Shown piece by piece: positions 17,928 through 25,537 of a DNA stretch of 64,000 nt. Positions within the stretch are counted from its first letter, which is position 1, and every line of letters starts with the position of its first letter. Under the pieces are notes generated by a model. The model did no database searches, had not been told where the DNA came from, and worked only from the letters and a program-made list of their open reading frames with translations. The stretch comes from Halomarinibacterium sedimenti (GTDB lineage: Bacteria; Bacteroidota; Bacteroidia; Flavobacteriales; Flavobacteriaceae). Made by a program: the position numbers and the translations under genes. The DNA lies in NCBI RefSeq assembly GCF_019312585.1, contig NZ_JAHWDP010000004.1:62001-126000 (forward strand), in the 5' to 3' direction.

Positions 17928-18671
17928 TTATAGCATTTTTAAAATATTGCTTGAAGACACTAACAAATCGGAATAAAACTTTTTGAGTGCAACGCTTTGA
18001 AAATAACGTGAGGTGATTAACGATTCTAGTGTTTTATCTGCCAAGAAATCTTTTTCGTTTATAGTGCTTATTGGTCTTGGATCATCTTTATAGTAATTTT
18101 TTAAAAATTCCCATTCGTTATATTTTTGAAAAATTACAGGATAGTTTTCATTGATATAAACCTCATATTTACTCTGAATTTGTGTGTTTGATATATACTC
18201 GCGCTCTTGAGCACTTTTAATTAATGCATAGTAATCTAAAATAGCTGTCTGTAATTCGGTTTTTAAGAATGGAATTTCATTAGACTGCGTCATGGTTTCT
18301 ATAGCATTTGTGTTTGGTCTAAACTGATATTCTAACAATAGTTTTACTAAATATTTTGAGGTGTATTTATCAATTGGAATTAGCGTTTTCATTTGCATCA
18401 TTAATGAATCTGAATAATTAAAATTATCAATCATATTTTGATGCAATTGTGTTAATTGAACGTGATCTTCATTTAAATTTTGCTTTAAAATAGTTAAGTG
18501 ATCCGAAATGGACTTGTTTATCTTTTTTTCTTCATTCCAATTATTAATCTGCAACGCAATCAATATTCCAATTACAACTAGAAAAATTTCACCAATTGCA
18601 TACAGAAAATACTTGTTGAATTTGTTTTCAGATAGTAATTTTTGTCGGATTTTTCGAAAGAATTTTATCAT
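17928..18671 (-). CDS. DUF6090 family protein, copy H
   Basis: The protein has 247 residues with a 'SENK' anchor (KFNKYFLYAIGEIFLVV). The core is degenerate: AIETMTQSNEIPFLKTELQTAI, where Asn-Glu replaces Ser-Gly. The terminal helix lacks the LIxLIDEE signature and ends SDLLVSSSNILKML. The first 45 residues nearly match copy G, but the codons differ at many third positions, which points to selection on the protein rather than a very recent duplication. Confidence 0.87.
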   Translation of the reverse strand: MIKFFRKIRQKLLSENKFNKYFLYAIGEIFLVVIGILIALQINNWNEEKKINKSISDHLTILKQNLNEDHVQLTQLHQNMIDNFNYSDSLMMQMKTLIPIDKYTSKYLVKLLLEYQFRPNTNAIETMTQSNEIPFLKTELQTAILDYYALIKSAQEREYISNTQIQSKYEVYINENYPVIFQKYNEWEFLKNYYKDDPRPISTINEKDFLADKTLESLITSRYFQSVALKKFYSDLLVSSSNILKML

Positions 18672-18699
18672 TGATCGGCGTTTATACTTTGTTTATTTT

Positions 18700-19425
18700 C
18701 TATCTGGATTCAATATACAACTGTAAACTTTGTATCAAATTTTCAATTTCATTTCCACAAGTTCTTACGTTACCCCTTAGGCGTTTTGCTCCTACAACAA
18801 ATAATTTGCTGTTCAAAATATATTGCTCCTTCACCAGCTCCACGTTTTTTAGAATAGTATCAATAGGTCTATCTAAGTCTAACAAATCGTTAGGTGTTAG
18901 GAAATTCAATCGAGTAAATGTTCCATACTCATTTGATTTGTCGAATGCAATGTCTATTCTTTTAAGTCTAATGCGATATACATCATCGATTCTTTTGTTT
19001 AAACTATCTGGTATCTGTTTCCAAAAATTACTCGATGAAAGTCCTGAATAAATTGGGGAGTTTTGATTTAGAAAATAATTATCCTGCCCCAGAATATTTA
19101 GATTGTCTCTTAAGTTTATAGTGTCGATTCTCTTTGTATTTTCCCACATTTCAATTGATTCCTCAAATCTTTTGATAAAGTGATTGGCGTTTGTGAGGTC
19201 AGATAAATTCTCTTTTCTTTTTTCCTCTAGGTCAGAAATCAACAAATTGATAAGTTCTTTTTCTAAGGCCTTTTCTTTTCTCGCTTCATTATTATTGTTT
19301 ATCTGAAGCGCAATTAAAATACCAATGACCACAAGAACAATTTCCCCAATGGCATACATGAAATATTTGCTGAACTTATTTTCAGACAGTAGTTTTTGAC
19401 GAATTTTTCGAAAGAATTTGATCAT
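18700..19425 (-). CDS. DUF6090 family protein, copy I (most divergent)
   Basis: The protein has 241 residues. The 'SENK' anchor is intact (KFSKYFMYAIGEIVLVVIG) but is followed by INNNNE instead of INNWNE. The exported domain is the most divergent: the core reads YSGLSSSNFWKQIPDSLNKRI, and the C-terminus RTCGNEIENLIQSLQLYIESR has a different ending. It heads the second transcription block, just after the terminator that closes the SnoaL-like gene, with a 28-nt gap to copy H. Confidence 0.85.
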   Translation of the reverse strand: MIKFFRKIRQKLLSENKFSKYFMYAIGEIVLVVIGILIALQINNNNEARKEKALEKELINLLISDLEEKRKENLSDLTNANHFIKRFEESIEMWENTKRIDTINLRDNLNILGQDNYFLNQNSPIYSGLSSSNFWKQIPDSLNKRIDDVYRIRLKRIDIAFDKSNEYGTFTRLNFLTPNDLLDLDRPIDTILKNVELVKEQYILNSKLFVVGAKRLRGNVRTCGNEIENLIQSLQLYIESR

Positions 19426-19455
19426 CCTTTAGGGTTTGATTTCAAAAAAAAGAAC

Positions 19456-19488
19456 CTCAGCTAAATGTAATATTGAAATTTAGCTGAG
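19456..19488 (-). terminator. rho-independent terminator splitting the DUF6090 array
   Basis: A perfect 11-bp stem (CTCAGCTAAAT / ATTTAGCTGAG) with an 11-nt loop is followed on the minus strand by GTTCTTTTTTTTG. It lies 18 nt past the stop of the SnoaL-like gene. It separates copy J plus the SnoaL-like gene from the rest of the array. Confidence 0.85.
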
Positions 19489-19506
19489 ATACTTAGTATA
19501 ATATTT

Positions 19507-20394
19507 TTATTTTTTGCTTACATCATGGAGTTGTTTGGTATCAACATACTGTTGGAAAGAAATTATTTTCCCGTCTTTTAAAGTCCATAAATGTGCTGCT
19601 TGGGAATTAAGTTCTTTTCCAGTACTTTTATTCGTTCCTTTATAACGCAGTGTAGCCAAAACTTGATTGTTTTCCATATTGTGAAGCACAATATCGTTTA
19701 AAGTGAAATTAGGAAATCCTTCCAGTACTCGAGTAAAAACACCGTTTAAAACTGCATCTGGACCAATATAAGGGTTTCTGTCCGCTAGCGCATTGCCTTC
19801 GGCTTCATTCCATACCACTTTTTCATCTAATGCTGCTAAAACAGCAGGGACATCTCCTTTGCCGAAATTGGTATATAAGCTTGAAACAACAGAGATATTA
19901 TCAGTATTCAGTAAAGGGTCAATTCCTAATTGTGCCATAAACGCCAAATTGTCCATAAAATCTTGTTCTTGAGCAATCTTGCCATCTTTCATTACGGCGA
20001 TAGTGGATCCTTCAACTTCTATTTGTTTTCCTGTGGCTGGAATTCCAAAAAATTCACCACTATGGGTTCCTTTAAATTTCCAGTGTTTCACCAACTTATC
20101 TCCCTGTCCAAATATATCGACAATGGAGAATTCGGGATTTGAAAATCCTGTGGTAAAATTGGAATAATAGGCTTTAAACGCATCGATGCCTACTACATTT
20201 TCTGGGCTGGTGATGAGGGTGATTTGAGAATCGAAATTTGAATCGTTGATAAGATCTAGCTTACCCTCATTAATAATTTCGTCCCAGACCGAAGTATACT
20301 TGGAAATATTGTCTTCTACTTGTTTGTTAGGGTTAGAACAGGCAGTCACAATGAATAGTGCTGCAACAAAAAATAATTTAATAGTTGTTTTCAT
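19507..20394 (-). CDS. lipoprotein with two SnoaL-like (NTF2-fold) domains
   Basis: The protein has 295 residues. The signal peptide ends at lipobox VTAC (Cys 19). Domain 1 (about 30-155) has the SnoaL/ester-cyclase pattern (HWKFKGTHSGEFFGIPATGKQIEVEG, then MKDGKIAQEQDFMD). Domain 2 (about 165-290) is an NTF2-like repeat (LATLRYKGTNKSTGKE, WTLKDGKIISFQQYVDT). SnoaL domains bind small hydrophobic or polyketide ligands and may be enzymes or binding proteins. The duplication and lipid anchor suggest ligand binding in the envelope. It follows DUF6090 copy J by 12 nt in the same transcript. Confidence 0.82.
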   Translation of the reverse strand: MKTTIKLFFVAALFIVTACSNPNKQVEDNISKYTSVWDEIINEGKLDLINDSNFDSQITLITSPENVVGIDAFKAYYSNFTTGFSNPEFSIVDIFGQGDKLVKHWKFKGTHSGEFFGIPATGKQIEVEGSTIAVMKDGKIAQEQDFMDNLAFMAQLGIDPLLNTDNISVVSSLYTNFGKGDVPAVLAALDEKVVWNEAEGNALADRNPYIGPDAVLNGVFTRVLEGFPNFTLNDIVLHNMENNQVLATLRYKGTNKSTGKELNSQAAHLWTLKDGKIISFQQYVDTKQLHDVSKK

Positions 20395-20406
20395 ATTGTT
20401 TTTGGT

Positions 20407-21177
20407 TTAGTTTATTGTTAATTCTTTATCAATTAATCGAATAAGTTCATGAGACATTTCTTTCATCCTCTCCAACTGCCCATTCATAACAGTAAGCTCA
20501 TATACCGCCATGACAAAACCGTTTTTGTGGCTTAAATCTGTTAGAATAGTCTCAAAACCCTCGTGAGGAAGGGCTACATTTTCGCCTGCTTGGCCCTTGC
20601 TTACATCATAGGCAAACTTTTTTAAAACAGGATTTAGATCTACCGTCTTGTATAGAGGTTTATATAATAATTCTTGACCATCAAAATTATAATGCTCTTC
20701 TTCCCCTTTTAATTCTTTGTAAAGCGCATCTAAATTGAGAAGATTATTTTTTATGGAATCATTCGATATTAAAGCCAGATTACCCGAGTTGGTTAATTCT
20801 TGAAAGGTGTTATTAATTTGGTAAAATTTATGAAAGACATAGACATTTAAAGAATTGTGGTTAAAATGATCTAAGTCTTCTAGGGGTTTGCCTTCAAAAT
20901 ATTCTAAGATTGTGTTTGCAGATTCAATTTTTGTAGCACGAGTTTCTATTACGGTTTCTATGTTTTTATTATTAAGTAGTAAATCGGTTTTAATGTTCTT
21001 TAAATAGTGAACCTCCTTGGCTCTTTCCTTACTTACTTCGTTGGCATTATTAATCTGTAACGCAATGAGTATCCCAATCACTACAAGTATAATCTCTCCT
21101 ATAGCATATAGTATGTATTTTGAAACCTTATTTTCAGATACAAGGCGTTGCCTTATCCTGCGGAAGAATTTAATCAT
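20407..21177 (-). CDS. DUF6090 family protein, copy J (first of the array)
   Basis: The protein has 256 residues with a 'SENK' anchor (KVSKYILYAIGEIILVVIG, then INNANE). The core NTFQELTNSGNLALISNDSIKNNL and terminal helix ELIRLIDKELTIN follow the family pattern and resemble copy G. It leads a two-gene unit with the SnoaL-like lipoprotein, closed by a terminator at 19456-19488. The 92 nt upstream have no exact TAnnTTTG, so the promoter is not located. Confidence 0.88.
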   Translation of the reverse strand: MIKFFRRIRQRLVSENKVSKYILYAIGEIILVVIGILIALQINNANEVSKERAKEVHYLKNIKTDLLLNNKNIETVIETRATKIESANTILEYFEGKPLEDLDHFNHNSLNVYVFHKFYQINNTFQELTNSGNLALISNDSIKNNLLNLDALYKELKGEEEHYNFDGQELLYKPLYKTVDLNPVLKKFAYDVSKGQAGENVALPHEGFETILTDLSHKNGFVMAVYELTVMNGQLERMKEMSHELIRLIDKELTIN

Positions 21178-21269
21178 GGAGGTTAGTTTAGTTCCTCTAA
21201 ATATATGAAATTTAGAAGTGTAATCTAATGAGTATCAATAACTAAATTTTTGTTACGAATAGTTATTTT

Positions 21270-21632
21270 TTACGAAAGCAATAAAAATCCTACGGCAACC
21301 ATTGCTGGAAACGCTTGAATGAAGAAAATTCTCCTTGAAACCGTGTAGGATCCCACGATACCTGCTATTATAATACAATTTAAAAAGAAAAGTGCCACAT
21401 TATTTTGCCAAGTTTCATTTTCAATAAAGAAGGTCCAAATTAATCCCGCTGCTAAAAATCCATTGTACAAGCCTTGATTTGCCATCATAGCTTTCGTCTT
21501 TGGGAAGAGGTCTTTTGGAAATTGCTTGAAGATTTTGGGACCTTTTGTAGTCCAAGCAAAAGTTTCGAAATAGAAAAAGTACAGGTGTAAAAATGCAATA
21601 AAACCTATGAGTATTTTAGTAAGAATTTCCAA
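21270..21632 (-). CDS. DUF1304 family integral membrane protein
   Basis: The protein has 120 residues with four TM helices (about 4-22, 48-66, 74-94 and 98-118). The DUF1304 features ETFAWTTKGPKIF and MANQGLYNGFLAAGLIW are clear. The family is widespread and uncharacterised. It is a single gene between the DUF6090 array and the MBOAT gene, on the same strand. Confidence 0.88.
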   Translation of the reverse strand: MEILTKILIGFIAFLHLYFFYFETFAWTTKGPKIFKQFPKDLFPKTKAMMANQGLYNGFLAAGLIWTFFIENETWQNNVALFFLNCIIIAGIVGSYTVSRRIFFIQAFPAMVAVGFLLLS

Positions 21633-21685
21633 AATGGTAAAATTAGTTTCTATAAAGTTAAAGTTTTTATCCCTTAATTATTTTT

Positions 21686-23101
21686 TTAAAATTGAAAGTA
21701 GATAAATTGCTCTCCACTTCCTTGTGAAATAGCAATGAGGAATAGCATAATTCCCCAAACCACTCCTAATATCCAAGCAGGGGGTTTAAGAGATACATCT
21801 TTCATTGAAGTATTGCGCATTATCCAATGACAAATAAATAATAAGGTAATTAGTACAAAAACTTTTATGATATCGAAGGAAGGAACAATTTTCTCGCCTC
21901 CATCATTGATAAATAACATAGATGCAATCATATTTTTTGCTGTTGAAAATTCTCTAGCTCTAAAAAACACCCATGTAAAATTGACAAGTGTGTAGGTAAG
22001 GAAAGCTAGAAGAATACCATTAAAAGCATTTATTTTAATATGAATTTTACTTCTTAGTAAGCGTTCTACAACTAAATAAATCCCGTGTAAAGCTCCCCAA
22101 ACAACAAATGTCCAAGCAGCACCATGCCATAAGCCTCCCAGTAGCATGGTTACCATTAATGCAACATACATTCTTATTATCCCATGCTTATTTCCTCCTA
22201 ATGGAATATATAAATAGTCACGTAACCAAGTTGATAATGAAATGTGCCAACGACGCCATAAATCTGAAAATCCAATGGAAGCATAGGGATACCTAAAGTT
22301 ATCGGGTAATATTATCCCAAGCATTAATGCAATTCCAATAGCACAAGTAGAATATCCAGCAAAATCAAAAAAGATTTGGCCTGAAAAGGCTAAGGTACCC
22401 GTCCAAGCGTCTAAACTATGGAGGACTTTTCCTGCTCCGTAAACATCGTCTGCAGTATTGGAAAGTAATGTATCTGCCAATACTACTTTTTGAAAGAGCC
22501 CTATGGTTAATAAAAATACCCCCCAAAGAAATTGATTTATGGTTGCTTTCTTTTCTTCATAAAATTGTGAAATTAAATCTTGTGCTCTTACAATAGGACC
22601 TGCTACTAACTGTGGAAAAAAGGTAACATATAGCGCAAAATCTAAAAACGTCCTAGCTCGTTCGGTACGTTTTTGGTACATATCGATTGTATAAGACATG
22701 GTTTGGAATGTATAAAACGAGATACCCATAGGAAGAATAATGTCCATAGGCCTAGCCTGGAATTCAACACCTATAGTATTTAATAAAGCTGTGAAATTTT
22801 CAAGCAAGAAGTTTCCATATTTAAAAAATCCTAGAAACCCAAGATTTACAATCATACTTAGTAATAACCATAATTTCCTTTTTTGTTTATTTTCTTCAAT
22901 GGCCAACTTTTTTCCTGCCACCCAATCTACAATGGTCGATATCCAAAGTAAGATAACCAATGGGGGATTCCATAATCCATAGAATATGTAACTCGATAAC
23001 AGGAGCATCCTTTTTTTGGAAACCCAAGTAAGGATAGGGGCATAATACAGCGCTAAAACGATAAGCAAAAAAACTATGAAACTTAAGGAATTGAATAACA
23101 T
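21686..23101 (-). CDS. MBOAT family O-acyltransferase (AlgI/DltB-type)
   Basis: The protein has 471 residues and about 11 TM helices. Hallmarks are MPMGISFYTFQTMSYTIDMYQ-like sequence (here LPMGISFYTFQTMSYTID), FFPQLVAGPIVRAQ, LWRRWHISLSTWLRDYLYIPLGG, and the catalytic His in GGLWHGAAWTF. Such proteins pass acyl groups across the inner membrane to a periplasmic SGNH partner that acylates a polysaccharide or teichoic-type acceptor. The SGNH gene ends 2 nt upstream, so the two form a pair. No glycan synthesis genes adjoin, so the acceptor is unknown. Confidence 0.92.
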   Translation of the reverse strand: MLFNSLSFIVFLLIVLALYYAPILTWVSKKRMLLLSSYIFYGLWNPPLVILLWISTIVDWVAGKKLAIEENKQKRKLWLLLSMIVNLGFLGFFKYGNFLLENFTALLNTIGVEFQARPMDIILPMGISFYTFQTMSYTIDMYQKRTERARTFLDFALYVTFFPQLVAGPIVRAQDLISQFYEEKKATINQFLWGVFLLTIGLFQKVVLADTLLSNTADDVYGAGKVLHSLDAWTGTLAFSGQIFFDFAGYSTCAIGIALMLGIILPDNFRYPYASIGFSDLWRRWHISLSTWLRDYLYIPLGGNKHGIIRMYVALMVTMLLGGLWHGAAWTFVVWGALHGIYLVVERLLRSKIHIKINAFNGILLAFLTYTLVNFTWVFFRAREFSTAKNMIASMLFINDGGEKIVPSFDIIKVFVLITLLFICHWIMRNTSMKDVSLKPPAWILGVVWGIMLFLIAISQGSGEQFIYFQF

Positions 23102-23103
23102 AA

Positions 23104-24135
23104 TTAGTTCGAATTAGAGGTGAGTAATACCTGGTCTTTTATTAAAATATCAAGAAACTCATTGGTAAAAATATCGGCATCATTGGCGGTAAGGTGGGAC
23201 CATTCAGGAATAGTTAAATTTTGTAATTGTGAATAGTCTTCAAAATGATAGGCAGGGACATTTGCTTTTTGGACCAATTCATCCCAAAAAGTAGCTCTAG
23301 GGGTTACCGTATTTTCAAAATCCCTTAAATAGCCGTCTGATGGGCAGCGTAATAAAATAACTTTTCCACCTCTGGCTTTAAACTTTTCCAAGTCTGTAAG
23401 AAAGAAATTCATAGTAGCCACCTTATCTGGAGGAGGACCCTCTCCAGACATAAAAAACTTCCAAACCTTTTTCACCGTATTGGCAAAGGCGGTATCTGTT
23501 TCCATCCGCTTTAGCATCCGTACATTTCTATCCAATCGAATTTCTTCAAAGGTGTGAAATGGAGGCATAGGATCTATCACACGGTTATTAACGTGAATTT
23601 TCTTTAGGAGTTCTTTTAAATTGATACCATCAACTCCTTCAACCTCACTTATAAATGCAAAGCTGTTTTGCAAGGGAAGTGAAAAAAGGTGATTTAATTG
23701 TTGCGCATAGGTTCTATTATGAAAATAATCAACTCTAGCCTGAGGCCAAGCCCATGGCTGTGCTTTTGGAAAGGTGGTGGAAAAAAATAATCCAGGAGTA
23801 ACCCCAACCAGAATAGTTCCGTTAAAATTTGAGTTGTTTACAATATCATGAAAAACAGGTAAAGGGGAACAGCCACCAGCAGCCAATTGAATGGGCTTAT
23901 TACCCATTTTCTTTTCCCATTGATCCAGTTGAATATCGAAATGAATACGTGATGATCCCACCAAAACAACATCTTCTTTCGATAACTTCTCAACTTTTGC
24001 TCTTTGAACCGCCCAAAGAGCTTCATTATCATCTAATGTGGCGGTAAAACCTTGATTTCGCCAATAAATTTCCCAAGCTATAAGGGCCGTTACAGTTATC
24101 AAAAGCCCAATAAGTACAGATTGCTTTAGATTCAT
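23104..24135 (-). CDS. SGNH-type partner of the MBOAT acyltransferase (DltD/AlgX-like role)
   Basis: The protein has 343 residues: one N-terminal TM anchor (about 6-23), then a periplasmic domain. VVLVGSSRIHFDIQ carries an SGNH block I in which GSS stands for the usual GDS. A C-terminal SHLTANDADIF block supplies a candidate catalytic His with a nearby Asp. Together with the MBOAT gene 2 nt downstream it should complete an O-acyl transfer pathway at the outer face of the inner membrane. The assignment rests on the block I motif and context rather than overall similarity. Confidence 0.7.
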   Translation of the reverse strand: MNLKQSVLIGLLITVTALIAWEIYWRNQGFTATLDDNEALWAVQRAKVEKLSKEDVVLVGSSRIHFDIQLDQWEKKMGNKPIQLAAGGCSPLPVFHDIVNNSNFNGTILVGVTPGLFFSTTFPKAQPWAWPQARVDYFHNRTYAQQLNHLFSLPLQNSFAFISEVEGVDGINLKELLKKIHVNNRVIDPMPPFHTFEEIRLDRNVRMLKRMETDTAFANTVKKVWKFFMSGEGPPPDKVATMNFFLTDLEKFKARGGKVILLRCPSDGYLRDFENTVTPRATFWDELVQKANVPAYHFEDYSQLQNLTIPEWSHLTANDADIFTNEFLDILIKDQVLLTSNSN

Positions 24136-24136
24136 T

Positions 24137-24181
24137 TTGATAAGGATTAGATATTTTTAAACACGAAATATCCTTATCAAC
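24137..24181. repeat. imperfect inverted repeat just upstream of the SGNH gene
   Basis: The left arm TTGATAAGGAT..ATTT and right arm AAATATCCTTATCAA pair over 15 bp, with a 5-nt bulge on one side and a short loop. On the minus strand it would place a hairpin within about 2 nt of ATG 24135, where it could mask the translation start or act as an operator. No U-tract follows, so it does not look like a terminator. Confidence 0.5.
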
Positions 24182-24357
24182 CAAAATATTGAATCAATTT
24201 GTCCTACTATCGTTCAAGCGAGTAGGTAAAAAATAGGTTACTCACTTTTGATTCTATTTTTAGAAAATAGATCAGTCATGAAATAAATAATTTGGTTGAT
24301 TAGTTGTAATAAATGTATGAAAATAAATGACTTAAATAACCTATTAGGAGGTTTTAT

Positions 24358-24570
24358 TTACAAAGAGCTGTAATTGGAAATATCAATACCCACTTTAGTC
24401 ATAATGGATACGGCTCCAGTATTGAGTAAGTTGGTTTCAATTCCTGAACTAAAAACCTGAATCATATCTTTTCCAAATTCTTTTGAATTCCTATGTGCCA
24501 TTTTGCTTTGGCAACTTTTACCAGTGCAATGACTTAATCGTTTTTTGCGTAATTTACCTTTTTACTTCGT
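24358..24570 (-). pseudogene. arsC: decayed arsenate reductase (ArsC, low-MW phosphatase type), about 65 codons left
   Basis: The minus strand reads CTGKSCQSKMAHR (24526 leftwards), then QVFSSGIETNLLNTGAVSIM and KVGIDISNYSSL, ending at TAA 24358-24360. This matches the N-terminal half of thioredoxin-type arsenate reductase (family pattern CTGNSCRSQMA.., SAGIETHGVNP.A, GIDIS). The N-terminal strand is broken and overlaps the end of the GNAT gene, and the second half (over 70 residues, with the resolving Cys) is missing. It sits exactly where arsC follows arsR-DUF6428-GNAT in flavobacterial ars operons. No ACR3 pump gene remains. The other 222 nt up to the SGNH gene show no coding potential. 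Confidence 0.75.
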
Positions 24571-25034
24571 CGCTCCAACTCTACATTGTCGTGCCAAACG
24601 CCTAATCGTTGTCCAATTTTTTCCTTTATGCCCACAACTCTAAACCCCGCATTTTTATGTAGTTCTATACTTGCAATGTTTTGCGGAAAAATACGTGCTT
24701 GTAAGGTCCAAAATCCTGCTTTTTCACTTTCAAAAACCAAGTGTTGTAATAGTTTTTTGCCAATACCTTTTCCACGAGCGTCTTTGGCTATGTAGATGGT
24801 GGTTTCGGCAACACCTTTATACACTTCTCTTTTTGAAATTGCACTTAAGGTACACCACCCCACAATTCGGTCATTTTTTTTAGCAATAAATCGGCAAACG
24901 GGTAAAAACTTTTCATTAAAAATTTCCCAAGAAGGAACTACTGTTTCAAACGTTGCAATGCCCGTTTCTATCCCTTCATTGTAAATTTTTGATACTGCAT
25001 GGTAGTGTTCTTTATGTAATGGAAGGAATTCCAT
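24534..25034 (-). CDS. GNAT N-acetyltransferase, ArsN/phosphinothricin acetyltransferase-like
   Basis: The protein has 166 residues with the features of the bar/PAT/ArsN1 branch: EGIETGIATFETVVPSWEIF at the N-terminus, the VAETTIYIAKDARGKGIGKKLLQHLV acetyl-CoA loop, and HKNAGFRVVGIKEKIGQRLGVWHDNVELERR at the end. ArsN enzymes acetylate arsinothricin or related amino-acid herbicides, and this gene type is common in ars operons. ATG 25034 lies 2 nt after the DUF6428 stop. The last ten codons overlap the arsC relic, so the C-terminus (SKKVNYAKND) may be altered. Confidence 0.85.
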   Translation of the reverse strand: MEFLPLHKEHYHAVSKIYNEGIETGIATFETVVPSWEIFNEKFLPVCRFIAKKNDRIVGWCTLSAISKREVYKGVAETTIYIAKDARGKGIGKKLLQHLVFESEKAGFWTLQARIFPQNIASIELHKNAGFRVVGIKEKIGQRLGVWHDNVELERRSKKVNYAKND

Positions 25035-25036
25035 TT

Positions 25037-25525
25037 TTAACAACAGCCACTACCTGGTGTGCAGCATCCTTCGGCTTCTGCCATAGCGGGTTCAGGGACA
25101 CCGCAAGTTTCTTTGGCTTTGCAATCGGTTTGTTGAACCCCCAATTTTAAAATGAGTTGATTATTTGAAATAGTATAATCATTCAAGAATAGCTGCGCTG
25201 TATGAAATGCCTCATTGCTGTATTCAAATTTTATTTCTGCATCCATATCGTAAGGCTTCATTTGCCCTACTTTTTTCAGAATCCCCAAAGCTTTAAAAGT
25301 AGACATATAATCTCTTTTGCCTTTTTCAGAAGGGCTTTCCCAAAGCTGAACAATAGTTTCATTCCAAGCATCTGTCCCACTTCCACAGTCAACCGAATCT
25401 ATCTTAACGTGCTTTACTTCGGTGATGTGGTAATTAGCTTCTACAAATTTCCCTGGAGCATATTCAAATAACAATGCTTTGTCTTTATGGCTTTCTAAAA
25501 CGGATAAAAATTCTTGTGTTTTCAT
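25037..25525 (-). CDS. DUF6428 family protein (ars operon)
   Basis: The protein has 162 residues and no signal peptide. The N-terminal part has YHITEVKHVKIDSVDCGSG followed by TIVQLWES. The C-terminus is cysteine-rich: TDCKAKETCG, then GCCTPGSGCC at the very end. These are the marks of DUF6428, found almost only beside ArsR and ArsC in Bacteroidota. The Cys pairs suggest arsenite or other thiophilic metal binding (inference). It lies 12 nt downstream of arsR. Confidence 0.88.
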   Translation of the reverse strand: MKTQEFLSVLESHKDKALLFEYAPGKFVEANYHITEVKHVKIDSVDCGSGTDAWNETIVQLWESPSEKGKRDYMSTFKALGILKKVGQMKPYDMDAEIKFEYSNEAFHTAQLFLNDYTISNNQLILKLGVQQTDCKAKETCGVPEPAMAEAEGCCTPGSGCC

Positions 25526-25537
25526 AATGTGAATGAG

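Noticed and set aside
11992-21177. DUF6090 array considered as an integrated phage or transposon island
   Set aside because: No integrase, transposase, flanking direct repeats or base-composition shift is visible, and the genes carry bacterial-type membrane anchors.
24137-24181. Inverted repeat upstream of the SGNH gene considered as the ars operon terminator
   Set aside because: Neither strand has a T-run after the stem, and it lies within a few nt of the next start codon.
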